DNA from: an uncultured Candidatus Saccharibacteria bacterium
GTDB taxonomy: Bacteria > Patescibacteria > Saccharimonadia > Saccharimonadales > UBA6022
Length of the DNA stretch: 22,986 bases
Direction: 5' to 3'
Assembly (NCBI GenBank): GCA_946887425.1
Contig: CAMPKW010000013.1
Coordinates: forward strand, 1 to 22,986
Under the pieces are notes generated by a model, which worked only from the letters and a program-made list of their open reading frames with translations, did no database searches and was not told the DNA's origin. Shown in pieces: positions 1 to 9,888 of this stretch. The position numbers and the translations under genes are program-made. Numbering within the stretch: the stretch's first letter is position 1; every line of letters begins with the position of its first letter.

Positions 1-174
1 GCGGTGTTGCAAACTTCGAGCGGCGGTGGTGGGTATGGTCACGTGGCTGTCGTGGAGAGCATCAGTGCAAATGGCGATGTCACTATTTCAGAAATGAACT
101 ATATGGGCAATAATATCGTCAGTTCTCGAACGATTCCAGCAGGTTCAGCTTCCTCGTTTAACTACATTCACTAG
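1..174 (+). CDS. CHAP-domain peptidoglycan hydrolase, C-terminal end (partial)
   Basis: Frame 1 is open from the first base to a TAG at 172-174, giving the last 57 residues of a protein that begins outside the window. The segment [10 protein letters not shown], followed by DVTISEMNY, matches the second half of CHAP (cysteine, histidine-dependent amidohydrolase/peptidase) domains: the His of GHVAVVE is the usual catalytic histidine, and the ISEMNY strand closes the fold. CHAP enzymes cut peptide cross-links or the amide bond in peptidoglycan and are normally exported. The domain ends the protein, so the signal peptide and any cell-wall binding modules lie upstream. An intrinsic terminator follows directly. 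The family call is fairly secure; the exact bond cut cannot be told from this fragment. Confidence 0.8.
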   Translation, partial: AVLQTSSGGGGYGHVAVVESISANGDVTISEMNYMGNNIVSSRTIPAGSASSFNYIH

Positions 175-193
175 GTCAATTCTGCCGTTTATC

Positions 194-1543
<1,350 letters not shown>

Positions 1544-1608
1544 GTAAAGTAGCACTCCTTCACATATTTGCGCGGCAAGACTGAACGCAAAAGGCGCAAA
1601 GGAGCTGC

Positions 1609-1614
1609 TATACT
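1609..1614 (+). promoter_or_regulatory. Extended -10 promoter of sbcB
   Basis: TATACT preceded by TGC ends 7 bases before the ATG at 1622. This spacing puts the transcription start at or next to the start codon, so the mRNA is predicted to be leaderless. Confidence 0.65.
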
Positions 1615-1621
1615 AAAGATA

Positions 1622-3064
1622 ATGCCTAAAACATTCTTTTTCTACGATCTTGAAACCTCCGGCCTGAATGCTCGTGATGCGCGCATTATGCAATTTGCTG
1701 GTATTCGCACTGATATGGAACTCAACCCAATTGGTGAACCATATAACGTGTTTGTGCGTCTAAACGACGATACCCTCCCAAGCCCCGAAGCCTTAATGGT
1801 GACCGGCATTACACCGCAGCAAACCGTAGCCGATGGCTATAGTGAAGCTGAATTTTCAAAGCTCTTGATCGAAGAGATATTCACACCCGATACGATCGCC
1901 ACTGGTTTTAATAGCATTCGTTTTGACGATGAGTTTGTCCGTCATCTGCTATGGCGTAACTTTTACGATCCATACGAATGGTGCTGGAAAGATGGACGAT
2001 CGCGATGGGACCTGCTCGATGTTGTACGAATGACGAGGGCGCTGCGCCCCGAGGGCATTGTATGGCCAGTGGTGGACGGTAAGGCAAGCAATCGCTTGGA
2101 GCTCCTCACGCAACTCAACGGCATTGATCATTTCAAGGCACATGATGCGCTAAGTGATGTTGAAGCCTTGATTGCGGTGACGAAACTGATCAAAGAGAAG
2201 CAGCCTCAGTTGTATGATTATCTTTTGAGGCTGCGTGACAAAACTGAAGTGAAGAAATTGGTTAACCTTGATGATAAAAAACCGTTTGTGTATACGAGTG
2301 GTCGCTATGATGCGGAGCACGATAAAACAACGGTGGCGTTTCCATTAACGTCTGGAAAAAATGGCAATGTTATTGTCTACGATTTACGTTACAACCCTGC
2401 TGAAGTAGTAAACTTGAGTCCGGATGAGCTAAGAAAGAAGTTTTACGCCAGTTGGCAAGAGCGTCAGACGGATGATTTTGTGAAGCTTCCGATTAAGGAG
2501 CTGCAATATAATCGTTCGCCAGCCGTAGCGCCGTTGGGTGTACTTGAGCAGAATGAAGGCTGGAGTCGTATCCATCTTGATCAAAAGACGATTGAGGAGC
2601 ATAAGACGGCGCTGCTATCAGCGCCGCATTTTGCTGAAAATATTCGAACGCTATTTGAGAATAGGACTGAGTTTGCTAAATCCGCCGATGTTGAGGCGCA
2701 GTTGTACGATGGCTTTGTTGGCGATCGCGATCGTTTACGAATTGAAACAATCCGAAATGCGAGTGAGAGAGAGCTTGCGGATTTTCACCCGACTTTTGCT
2801 GACGAACGACTTGAGCCGCTTTTGCTGCATTATAAGGCACGTAATTTTGCAAAAGCACTTAGCCAGGATGAAGCGCGCGCTTGGGAGGCGTGGCGTAGCG
2901 CTCGAATTACGAAGCAATTACCGAGTTTTATGAAGTCTTTGCAGGCACTGGCTATTAAAGAGCAGGGCGAAGATAAGCAGTTTATTCTCCAGGAATTGCA
3001 GCTATGGGCAGAGAGTATTTTGCCAATCGACATGTCAGATCAAGACAGTAGCGAAGACGTTTAG
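1622..3064 (+). CDS. sbcB: Exodeoxyribonuclease I (SbcB)
   Basis: 480 residues, close to the 475 of E. coli ExoI. It digests single-stranded DNA 3'->5' in recombination and mismatch repair. The DEDDh active site is complete: D9 and E11 in DLETSG, D102 in NSIRFDDE, and H174 with D179 in HDALSDVEA. Long stretches follow E. coli ExoI, such as NFYDPY, SRWDLLDVVR, ALRPEGI and, in the C-terminal domain, DVEAQLYDGF and YKARNF, so the SH3-like and C-terminal ExoI domains are both present. The frame stays open upstream to a TTG at 1568, but the ATG at 1622 is chosen because family homology begins there and a -10 box sits 7 bases before it. The 3' end overlaps the convergent gene at 3061 by four bases. 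Confidence 0.93.
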   Translation: MPKTFFFYDLETSGLNARDARIMQFAGIRTDMELNPIGEPYNVFVRLNDDTLPSPEALMVTGITPQQTVADGYSEAEFSKLLIEEIFTPDTIATGFNSIRFDDEFVRHLLWRNFYDPYEWCWKDGRSRWDLLDVVRMTRALRPEGIVWPVVDGKASNRLELLTQLNGIDHFKAHDALSDVEALIAVTKLIKEKQPQLYDYLLRLRDKTEVKKLVNLDDKKPFVYTSGRYDAEHDKTTVAFPLTSGKNGNVIVYDLRYNPAEVVNLSPDELRKKFYASWQERQTDDFVKLPIKELQYNRSPAVAPLGVLEQNEGWSRIHLDQKTIEEHKTALLSAPHFAENIRTLFENRTEFAKSADVEAQLYDGFVGDRDRLRIETIRNASERELADFHPTFADERLEPLLLHYKARNFAKALSQDEARAWEAWRSARITKQLPSFMKSLQALAIKEQGEDKQFILQELQLWAESILPIDMSDQDSSEDV

Positions 3065-3351
3065 ATTTGGCCGAATCGGCGACGGGGCATGCGCGCTTTG
3101 TGGGCAAGGTGTTTTTTGAGTAGGCGGCGGATTGCGGTTGTATGTTGCATTTTTGTAACGACAATACTGGCGATGATGAGTACGGTAGTTATGGTGAGTA
3201 GGACGAGCATGACTGAAGCGGGTATGCTGTAAGATGTACCTGGAATCTGACCCATCAGTAGAAACATAATGAGCGCATTCAAGATGCCGGAATATATCAA
3301 AAATACGGCTATAAATAAGGTGGCGGTTGTGGTGATAATGTGTTTTTTCAT
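3061..3351 (-). CDS. Small two-helix membrane protein, unknown function
   Basis: 96 residues starting MKKHIITTTATLFIAVFLIY. Two strongly hydrophobic segments (about residues 6-34 and 42-65) are followed by a very basic tail with KMQH, RRLLKKH and RMPRRR, so both ends probably face the cytoplasm. The start at 3351 is preferred over the upstream ATG at 3402 because AGGA lies about 8 bases before it and a -35/-10 promoter sits between the two ATGs. No family is recognised. It is convergent with sbcB, with which it shares four bases, and it has its own promoter divergent from uvrA. Confidence 0.65.
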   Translation of the reverse strand: MKKHIITTTATLFIAVFLIYSGILNALIMFLLMGQIPGTSYSIPASVMLVLLTITTVLIIASIVVTKMQHTTAIRRLLKKHLAHKARMPRRRFGQI

Positions 3352-3363
3352 GTTATTTCCTAA

Positions 3364-3392
3364 GCTATATATTACTATAGTAATCCTGTCAA
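3364..3392 (-). promoter_or_regulatory. Sigma70-type promoter of the small membrane protein
   Basis: On the minus strand TTGACA (3392-3387) and TATAGC (3369-3364) are separated by 17 bases. The -10 ends 12 bases before the ATG at 3351. Confidence 0.6.
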
Positions 3393-3433
3393 AAAGATGC
3401 AACTATAAGCATAATGATTGTCGGAACCGCTAC

Positions 3434-3445
3434 TTAACCCGAGAC
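3434..3445. promoter_or_regulatory. Perfect palindrome upstream of uvrA (possible operator)
   Basis: ACACC-TC-GGTGT is a perfect inverted repeat with a two-base centre, lying 41 bases before the uvrA -10 box, between uvrA and the divergent small gene. It does not match the E. coli or Bacillus LexA boxes. A role as a repressor site is inference. Confidence 0.3.
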
Positions 3446-3486
3446 ACCTCGGTGTGGATCAGTAGAAATGAATGTTGCTTTAATGG

Positions 3487-3492
3487 TATAAT
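3487..3492 (+). promoter_or_regulatory. Extended -10 promoter of uvrA
   Basis: TGG-TATAAT ends 8 bases before the uvrA ATG. No -35 box and no Shine-Dalgarno are visible, so a leaderless mRNA is predicted. Confidence 0.7.
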
Positions 3493-3500
3493 AAGTTGTA

Positions 3501-6317
3501 ATGCCAGAGTTTATTCGTGTTACCGGTGCTCGTGAGCACAATCTAAAAAATGTTAGTGTCGAGATCCCTCGCGACAAATTAGTAGTAATCACCGGCCTAT
3601 CGGGAAGCGGCAAATCGTCACTCGCCTTTGACACCATATATGCCGAAGGCCAGCGCCGCTACGTCGAAAGCCTTAGTAGCTATGCTCGTCAATTCCTGGG
3701 TATTATGGATAAGCCTGATGTCGAATCAATTGAAGGCTTGAGCCCAGCAATTTCAATTGATCAGAAATCGACGAGTCGCAATCCGCGCTCTACCGTTGCC
3801 ACTGTGACGGAGATCTACGACTATATGCGTCTGCTGTTTGCTCGTATTGGTGTGCCGCATTGTCCAATCTGTGGCAAGGAAGTGTCGCGTCGTACGCCGC
3901 AAGCGATTATTGATGAGATTATGAAGATAGACGAAGGTACTCGCTTGATGATTTTGGCGCCAATCGTCAAAAATAAAAAGGGTGAGTTCGCACACATTCC
4001 GGAGCAGTACCGCCGGCTCGGTTTTGCTCGCGCTCGTGTTGATGGGGTCGTGTACGCACTCGATGAGTTTCCTGATCTGCAAAAAAGCTACAAGCATGAT
4101 ATTGAGATCGTAGTCGACCGTATTGTAATGAGTGCGGATGTGCTTGGGCGAGTGACGCAGTCGATTGAGCAGTCACTTGAAATTGCCGATGGTGTAGTCG
4201 AGCTCTTGGATGCCGAAACTGAGGACATAGTGACATTTAGTCAACGGTATGCGTGTATTGATCACCCGAATGAGGATATTCCAGAGCTTGAGCCGCGCCT
4301 CTTTAGCTTTAACGCCCCCCAAGGTGCATGTCCAGTATGTACGGGGCTTGGGAGTCGACTCGAGGTTGATCCTGCGCTTGTATTTAATCCGAACCTTACG
4401 ATCTCTGAGGGTGCAATTCGCCCGTACAACCGCGTAAATAGCGATGCTTGGTATATGAAGCGGCTCGTGGCGGTAGGTGAGGCGCATGGCTTTAGTGTGG
4501 ATGTGCCAGTTGGCGAACTAAGCCAGGAGGATCTTGATAAGGTACTCTACGGCACAGGCGCTCAAAAGTACACTGTTAATCTTGGTAGTGGGCGCACCTA
4601 TGAATCTGTGTATGAGGGTGTAATTCCAAATCTCGAGCGGCGTCACAAAGAGACCGATAGCGAGTTCATGCGAAAAGATATCGAACGTTTCATGCGTGAA
4701 CGACAATGCCATACCTGTAAGGGTGCTCGTCTAAAACCAGTGGTGCTGGCGGTAACCGTCCATGGGTTGAGTATCATGGATATTTGTAACCTTGGTGTCG
4801 ATGACGCGCTTGATCTGTTTGAAAATACGCTTACCTTAACTGATCAAGAGCTGTTTATTGCTCGTCAGATCATGAAAGAGATCACGGCTCGTCTTGGATT
4901 TATGAGTAATGTTGGTCTGAATTATCTTGAACTGGCTCGGGCCGCTAATACGCTTTCGGGTGGTGAGGCGCAACGTATCCGTCTTGCAACGCAGATTGGC
5001 TCTGGACTTCAGGGTGTGCTGTACGTTCTTGATGAGCCATCGATCGGCCTGCACCAACGTGACAATGATCGTCTGATTGGGACATTAAAGCGACTGCGTG
5101 ATCTTGGAAATACCGTACTTGTTGTGGAGCATGATGAGGATACAATCCGCGAGGCAGACTATCTCCTTGATATTGGCCCGGGGGCTGGTGTGGCTGGTGG
5201 TAACGTCGTTGCTGCAGGAACGCCTGATGAAGTAGCTAAGAATAAAAATAGTATTACGGGCCGCTATTTGGCAGGTACTGAAAAGATCGATGTGCCAAAA
5301 AAGCGCCGCACTGTTATGAAGGATCGCCAGCTGGTGATTCGGGGTGCAAAAGAAAACAATTTGAAAAATATTGATGTCTCATTCCCGCTTGGCGTTATTA
5401 CCGTAGTGAGTGGCGTGAGTGGTAGCGGCAAGTCAACACTTGTGAATGATATTCTAGCCAAGGAGCTATCAGCTCGGCTGCATCGCTCGCATGTTGTGCC
5501 TGGTGCTCACGAGAATATTGAGGGCATCAAGCATCTTGATAAGGCAATTGTGATCGATCAGTCGGCCATTGGGCGTACGCCGCGATCAAACCCAGCTACA
5601 TATACGGGCGTGTTTACGCCAATCCGTGAATTATTTGCTGGCACCCCAGAAGCGAATATCCGTGGCTATAAAGCCGGTCGCTTCAGCTTTAATGTTAAGG
5701 GTGGACGATGTGAGAATTGCCAGGGTGACGGTGTGATTAAGATTGAAATGCACTTTTTGCCAGATGTGTACGTCACGTGTGATGAATGTAAAGGCAAGCG
5801 TTATAATCGCGAAGCACTCGAGATCAAGTATAAAGACGCTACCATTAGTGACGTGCTTGAAATGACAGTCGAACAGGCCGCTATATTCTTCGAAAATGTA
5901 CCAACGATTGCGCGTAAGCTGACGACACTTGTAGAGGTGGGGCTTGGCTATATACGCCTTGGGCAACCTGCAACAACATTCAGTGGTGGTGAGGCGCAGC
6001 GTATTAAGCTAGCGACTGAATTATCGCGGCGTGCAACGGGAAAGACGCTCTATATTCTTGACGAACCGACTACCGGGCTTCATAGTGCCGATGTTAAGCG
6101 ATTGCTTGGTATCTTGCAGAAGCTTGTGGAGGGTGGTAATAGCATGGTGATTATCGAACATAATCTCGATGTCATCAAGTCGGCCGATCATATTATTGAC
6201 ATGGGCCCCGAGGGTGGCATGGGCGGTGGTGTTGTAGTTGCACAGGGCACCCCAGAAGATATTACAAAGGTAGCAGATTCGTTTACCGGTAAATATTTAA
6301 AGCCGCTATTAAAATAA
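3501..6317 (+). CDS. uvrA: Excinuclease ABC subunit A (UvrA)
   Basis: 938 residues, normal length. UvrA is the damage-sensing ATPase that loads UvrB in nucleotide excision repair. Two ABC ATPase cassettes are complete: Walker [10 protein letters not shown] near residue 32 and GVSGSGKST near 640, with signatures [12 protein letters not shown] near 485 and [12 protein letters not shown] near 827, each followed by a Walker B ([22 protein letters not shown]). Zinc-binding cysteines are present at HCPICG (about 121-124), at the CIDH...ACPVC pair before [10 protein letters not shown], and at RCENC...TCDEC (about 737-760). The CxDH form resembles actinobacterial UvrA more than the CPxC of E. coli. 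The start fits the conserved [14 protein letters not shown]. It is followed by a strong terminator, so it is transcribed alone. Confidence 0.97.
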   Translation: MPEFIRVTGAREHNLKNVSVEIPRDKLVVITGLSGSGKSSLAFDTIYAEGQRRYVESLSSYARQFLGIMDKPDVESIEGLSPAISIDQKSTSRNPRSTVATVTEIYDYMRLLFARIGVPHCPICGKEVSRRTPQAIIDEIMKIDEGTRLMILAPIVKNKKGEFAHIPEQYRRLGFARARVDGVVYALDEFPDLQKSYKHDIEIVVDRIVMSADVLGRVTQSIEQSLEIADGVVELLDAETEDIVTFSQRYACIDHPNEDIPELEPRLFSFNAPQGACPVCTGLGSRLEVDPALVFNPNLTISEGAIRPYNRVNSDAWYMKRLVAVGEAHGFSVDVPVGELSQEDLDKVLYGTGAQKYTVNLGSGRTYESVYEGVIPNLERRHKETDSEFMRKDIERFMRERQCHTCKGARLKPVVLAVTVHGLSIMDICNLGVDDALDLFENTLTLTDQELFIARQIMKEITARLGFMSNVGLNYLELARAANTLSGGEAQRIRLATQIGSGLQGVLYVLDEPSIGLHQRDNDRLIGTLKRLRDLGNTVLVVEHDEDTIREADYLLDIGPGAGVAGGNVVAAGTPDEVAKNKNSITGRYLAGTEKIDVPKKRRTVMKDRQLVIRGAKENNLKNIDVSFPLGVITVVSGVSGSGKSTLVNDILAKELSARLHRSHVVPGAHENIEGIKHLDKAIVIDQSAIGRTPRSNPATYTGVFTPIRELFAGTPEANIRGYKAGRFSFNVKGGRCENCQGDGVIKIEMHFLPDVYVTCDECKGKRYNREALEIKYKDATISDVLEMTVEQAAIFFENVPTIARKLTTLVEVGLGYIRLGQPATTFSGGEAQRIKLATELSRRATGKTLYILDEPTTGLHSADVKRLLGILQKLVEGGNSMVIIEHNLDVIKSADHIIDMGPEGGMGGGVVVAQGTPEDITKVADSFTGKYLKPLLK

Positions 6318-6330
6318 GCAATGACCGCAT

Positions 6331-6365
6331 ATAAAACAAGCGACCAAATTGGTCGCTTGTTTTAT
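6331..6365. terminator. Bidirectional intrinsic terminator between uvrA and the DedA gene
   Basis: A perfect 15-bp stem (6331-6345 with 6351-6365) closes a five-base AAATT loop. The A-rich left arm and T-rich right arm let it work for both convergent genes. Confidence 0.9.
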
Positions 6366-6382
6366 GTAATATAGCTGTACGT

Positions 6383-7093
6383 TTACTTTTTAAATAGAAC
6401 GGCAAATTGTCGCTTCGTGCCATCCCAGAGTGCTTTTCGCTGATCCTTATCTTTAAGGATGTGATATGCCGGTGGCATGACCGAAATAAGAATAATGATA
6501 GCAACAGCCGGAAGAATAACCTGATCAATATCGAGTCCGAGACGATTTGTAAAAACATCACCAAGGAAGTAGCCAAGATAGGTAAGACCCGCTGCCCAGA
6601 GAAGACCGCCAATAATATTGTAACTAACGAAAGTTTTGTAGTGCATGTTTGCAGTACCAGCAACGATCGGGGCGAAGGTGCGAACGACAGGAATGAAGCG
6701 AGCCATGATAATTGTCTTGCTGCCGTATTTCTCGTAAAAGGCCTCTGCTTTTATAAGATGGTCTTTTCGGAAGACGCGGGAATTTTCGCGGTCAAATAGC
6801 TTCCGTCCAACGCGGCGGCCGAACGTGTAGCCTACATTATCACCAAGAACTGCTGCTAGAAAGAGGATCAAGACGAGTAAGTGGATATTAATTGGCATGA
6901 CGCCGATCTGCACCAAGAAGCCGGCGGTAAAGAGCAGACTATCGCCCGGCAGAAAGAAGCCAATGAGTAAACCGCTTTCGGCGAAAACAATAGCTGCAAC
7001 GCCAATTGGTCCAGCCCACTTAATGAGTTCTTGAAGATCGAATCCGGGTAGCGCGCTGACGAGGGTGAGGTTGTGTGCAATTAGTTCTAACAT
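6383..7093 (-). CDS. DedA/VTT-family membrane protein
   Basis: 236 residues. The family hallmarks are visible: an N-terminal re-entrant region with GFFLPGDSLLFTAG (about 45-58), the GDNVGYTFGRRVGRKLF segment (about 84-100), and ARFIPVVRTFAPIVAG (about 131-146), followed by two or three more hydrophobic helices and a basic cytoplasmic tail. DedA proteins are inner-membrane proteins; some members flip undecaprenyl phosphate or phosphatidylethanolamine and support membrane potential and drug resistance. The lipid handled here cannot be told. TAGAAT ends nine bases before the ATG. The gene is divergent from rplY and convergent with uvrA. Confidence 0.9.
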   Translation of the reverse strand: MLELIAHNLTLVSALPGFDLQELIKWAGPIGVAAIVFAESGLLIGFFLPGDSLLFTAGFLVQIGVMPINIHLLVLILFLAAVLGDNVGYTFGRRVGRKLFDRENSRVFRKDHLIKAEAFYEKYGSKTIIMARFIPVVRTFAPIVAGTANMHYKTFVSYNIIGGLLWAAGLTYLGYFLGDVFTNRLGLDIDQVILPAVAIIILISVMPPAYHILKDKDQRKALWDGTKRQFAVLFKK

Positions 7094-7102
7094 ACTCTTC
7101 TC

Positions 7103-7108
7103 ATTCTA
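7103..7108 (-). promoter_or_regulatory. -10 box of the DedA gene
   Basis: Minus-strand TAGAAT ends 9 bases before the ATG at 7093. The short gap contains GAGAAGAG, which is purine-rich but would overlap the transcription start. Confidence 0.5.
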
Positions 7109-7127
7109 GCATGAACAGGCATGGTGC

Positions 7128-7133
7128 TATAAT
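7128..7133 (+). promoter_or_regulatory. Extended -10 promoter of rplY
   Basis: TGC-TATAAT lies 44 bases before the L25 ATG. Transcription should start near 7140, giving a leader of about 38 bases that carries a small upstream ORF and a Shine-Dalgarno. The bases that follow it (AATAGAAG, then GTAC) are also found at the promoter at 16128. Confidence 0.7.
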
Positions 7134-7148
7134 AGAAGGGTACTACAA

Positions 7149-7181
7149 ATGACTGAGATCAGATTAAGGAGTAGAACATGA
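7149..7181 (+). CDS. Ten-codon upstream ORF overlapping the rplY start
   Basis: ATG at 7149 opens a frame encoding MTEIRLRSRT that ends with a TGA at 7179-7181, overlapping the L25 ATG at 7178 in an ATGA junction. The Shine-Dalgarno AAGGAG of L25 (7166-7171) lies inside this ORF. The purine run AGAAGGG is just upstream of its ATG. It could couple translation of L25 to that of a short leader peptide, or it may be chance. Expression is not shown. Confidence 0.35.
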   Translation: MTEIRLRSRT

Positions 7182-7915
7182 ACGATATTACATTAACATT
7201 AGATGAACGTAGCGTAAGCGGTAAAAAAGTCGCAAGACTACGAAAAGACGGCGTCGTGCCGAGTGTGGTGTACGGTGGTCACTCCGCACCAATTTCGACA
7301 CAAGCATCCCTCATTGATGTCACAAAGGTGGCACGTAGTGCGGGGAAGCATACGCCAGTACATCTTATTATTAATGGAAAAAAGAAACTGGCAATTATCA
7401 AGTCGATTGATGTGCATCCAGTGAAGCATCTAGTCCGACATGTTGCATTCCATACTATTAAGCAGAACGAGAAAATCGTGACTGAAGTGCCAATCCGCCT
7501 GATTGGCGAAGGTGAGAGTGCGGCTGAAAAAGCTGGCCTTGTCGTACTGCAAGCGATTGAGCATATTGAAGTGCGGGCCATTCCTGCCAATCTCCCCGAG
7601 GTGCTTGAGGTTTCGATCATTGACCTGGCAGAGGCGGACGACAAACTGACGGTGGCCGATCTTGTGCTGCCTGAGGGGGTAGAGTTCGCTGATCATGAGC
7701 AAGATACGGATCTCGTGATTGCAAATGTCTACGAGCCGAGCGCACTCCAGGCGGCTAATGATGCGGCTGGCGGTGATGCCGAGCTGGATGATGTCGCTGA
7801 AATTGGAGCCGACAACGGTGGCGACACACGACAAGATACACAAGCCGAGGAGTCTCGCCCCGGCGGAAAGCTTCAGGATGAACCGAAGCAATCCAACGTT
7901 GACGCTAACAAGTAG
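7178..7915 (+). CDS. rplY: 50S ribosomal protein L25 (CTC/TL5 type)
   Basis: 245 residues. The N-terminal L25 domain (about 1-92) binds 5S rRNA; ERSVSGKKVARLRKDGVVPSVVYGG is broken here as ERSVSGKK then ARLRKDGVVPSVVYGG. A TL5/CTC C-terminal beta domain follows (about 95-185), with AIEHIEVRAIPANLPE and VADLVLPEGVEF. The last 50 residues are acidic and polar (ELDDVAEIGADNGGD onward) and look disordered. This two-domain form is the general-stress CTC type rather than the short E. coli form. A Shine-Dalgarno AAGGAG lies 6 bases before the ATG, unlike many neighbours. A terminator follows. Confidence 0.93.
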   Translation: MNDITLTLDERSVSGKKVARLRKDGVVPSVVYGGHSAPISTQASLIDVTKVARSAGKHTPVHLIINGKKKLAIIKSIDVHPVKHLVRHVAFHTIKQNEKIVTEVPIRLIGEGESAAEKAGLVVLQAIEHIEVRAIPANLPEVLEVSIIDLAEADDKLTVADLVLPEGVEFADHEQDTDLVIANVYEPSALQAANDAAGGDAELDDVAEIGADNGGDTRQDTQAEESRPGGKLQDEPKQSNVDANK

Positions 7916-7928
7916 TCATTGGCTAATT

Positions 7929-7956
7929 AAAAGGGTCGCATATCGCGACCCTTTTT
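7929..7956. terminator. Bidirectional terminator between rplY and the ABC genes
   Basis: GGGTCGC (7933-7939) pairs with GCGACCC (7945-7951) around an ATATC loop, extended by AAAA on the left and TTTTT on the right. It serves both convergent units. Confidence 0.9.
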
Positions 7957-7957
7957 C

Positions 7958-9739
7958 TTATTCTTCAATAAACCCACCGCTCTGGTGGTTCCAGAGTTTA
8001 GCGTAGGTGCCCTTCTTGTCGAGTAGCTCGTTGTGCGTACCGTCCTCGATGATCGCGCCATTATCGAGCACGATAATTCTATCAAGCTTTGCAATAGTCG
8101 AAAGACGGTGAGCAATGACGATACTCGTACGATTCTTCATGAGTTTTTCAAGCGCGTCTTGAATGAGCTTCTCGCTCTCGCTGTCAAGTGCACTTGTTGC
8201 CTCGTCAAGTATGAGGATAGGAGCATCTTTAAGGATGGCGCGAGCAATAGCAATACGTTGACGCTGGCCACCGCTTAGCTTAACGCCTCGTTCGCCGACG
8301 ATTGTATCAAGCCCATCTGGTAGGGAAGCGATGAATTCCATGGCATTAGCCTGCTTAATTGCAGTCATGATCTCGCTATCGCTTGCCTTTGGTTTTCCGT
8401 AGGCGATGTTATCACGAAGACTGCGGTGAAATAGATAGGGCTCTTGTGGAACATAGGCGATGTTGGCGCGCAGTGATTGCTGGGTGAGGTCTCGAATGTC
8501 TTTTCCGTCGATAGTGATCGCACCCTTGGTAACGTCCGCAAATCGCAGGATTAGCTTTGTAAGAGTCGTCTTTCCTCCTCCGCTATGCCCAGCCAGCCCA
8601 AGGCGTTCTCCTGCTTTAATATCTAGCGACAGATTATTGATAACCGTTTGGCTATTGTCGGTATAGCCAAATGAAATATCTCGGAGTTGAACAGCACCCT
8701 GGTGAGTCTCGAGTGTCACTGCGCCTCTCCTGTCTTGTACATCAGGCGTTGCATCGAGAATTTCTGTTATGTCTGCAGCATCAAGAAAGGCCTGTTCGAC
8801 ACCGCGAATAATTGGAGAAATATCGAAGAGTGAGCTGGTGAGTCGACCTAAATAGGTGACGGTAAAGATGAGGGCGGCAATTGAAATGCTATTGGTGGTA
8901 TATAGCCAGATACAAAATGCCATCGTAATGATTTGAAAGCAAAACAGAGTACTTTGGCGCAGTTGCGCCTCTCGTTCGATAACATTAATCTCATCCTGGA
9001 CTACTTCTTCAATTTTATGTCGATCATTGGTGACCCGTTTAATTTCACGTTTCTCAGTGGCAAAGGCTCGTACAATTTGTTGATTGCCGATAATGTCGGC
9101 AATCAGGCCATTGAGTTTTGATGTCATTACCTTGCGTTTGTGGCGAATTGGTCCGCGGGTGCTTGTGCCGACGACACTTCGCCATATAAGTATGGCGGTA
9201 ACTAATCCGAGAGGAAGCAGCAGTACTGGTGAAAGGATGGCGATGATAATCAAACTCGTTACATAGTTGACGATTAAGCCACTGGCTTGCAGGTAGAGTA
9301 CGTCCATGAATGCAACGATTGAGTGCGCGAACTTCGACACGTCACCAGCGAGCGAGCCTACTTTTCGATTAGCAAAGAACTGTTCGCTGTGGCTCGATAA
9401 TGACAACATGGCTCGCTCGAGCAGAGTTGTCTCCATGTGTTCTTCATGATAGAAAAGCCGACGGAAGCCAATTGTCGATGTGATAACGGAAAGAATTGAA
9501 ATCACTATGGCTACGATAAGAAGCGTAACTGGGTGTTGCCAATTGTTAGGCTGTGTTATGAGGGATTGGATAATAAGGCTAAATACAAGCGGCAAGGCGA
9601 CAATGTATAAGAAGCGATTGAGTGGAATCAGTGTCGTGTATAAAGTAAAAAGCTTCTTATTTTTACGTACTTCCCGCCAGTAGATGGCAAGGGTTTTGCG
9701 TGCGGTTTTAGGATCGGTGCGATTGAGTAGTTTTGGCAT
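7958..9739 (-). CDS. ABC exporter half-transporter (second gene of pair)
   Basis: 593 residues, fused type: six predicted membrane helices (about 35-310) then a nucleotide-binding domain. Walker A GHSGGGKT (384-391), Q-loop PQEPYLF, signature LSGGQ (488-492), Walker B ILILDE (508-513) and H-loop H544 are all present, so this ATP site should be catalytic. Such proteins act as dimers that export drugs, lipids or peptides; the substrate is not evident. It lies 149 bases downstream of a paralogue on the same strand, so a heterodimer is likely. AAGGA precedes the ATG, and a promoter in the gap suggests it can also be transcribed alone. The C-terminal tail HQSGGFIEE is shared with the paralogue. 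Confidence 0.92.
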   Translation of the reverse strand: MPKLLNRTDPKTARKTLAIYWREVRKNKKLFTLYTTLIPLNRFLYIVALPLVFSLIIQSLITQPNNWQHPVTLLIVAIVISILSVITSTIGFRRLFYHEEHMETTLLERAMLSLSSHSEQFFANRKVGSLAGDVSKFAHSIVAFMDVLYLQASGLIVNYVTSLIIIAILSPVLLLPLGLVTAILIWRSVVGTSTRGPIRHKRKVMTSKLNGLIADIIGNQQIVRAFATEKREIKRVTNDRHKIEEVVQDEINVIEREAQLRQSTLFCFQIITMAFCIWLYTTNSISIAALIFTVTYLGRLTSSLFDISPIIRGVEQAFLDAADITEILDATPDVQDRRGAVTLETHQGAVQLRDISFGYTDNSQTVINNLSLDIKAGERLGLAGHSGGGKTTLTKLILRFADVTKGAITIDGKDIRDLTQQSLRANIAYVPQEPYLFHRSLRDNIAYGKPKASDSEIMTAIKQANAMEFIASLPDGLDTIVGERGVKLSGGQRQRIAIARAILKDAPILILDEATSALDSESEKLIQDALEKLMKNRTSIVIAHRLSTIAKLDRIIVLDNGAIIEDGTHNELLDKKGTYAKLWNHQSGGFIEE

Positions 9740-9854
9740 GAGTATCCTTTGCTCCGGAGATAATTTCCGTTAAATAATAATATCATTCTTCCCGCTGTTC
9801 GCGCGGAAAGGTTGGGACGAGAAGTGTGTGCACGGGCTGTGCGTAGATGGTTTT

Positions 9855-9883
9855 ATTTTAAACTATAAATACTATATTGTCAA
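9855..9883 (-). promoter_or_regulatory. Sigma70-type promoter between the two ABC genes
   Basis: Minus-strand TTGACA (9883-9878) and TAAAAT (9860-9855) are separated by exactly 17 bases. It starts inside the gap after the first ABC gene and would give the second gene a leader of about 110 bases. Confidence 0.7.
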
Positions 9884-9888
9884 TAGTA

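Noticed and set aside
1568..1621. N-terminal extension of SbcB from a TTG
   Set aside because: The added residues are Lys/Arg-rich with no homology, and the promoter lies inside this stretch.
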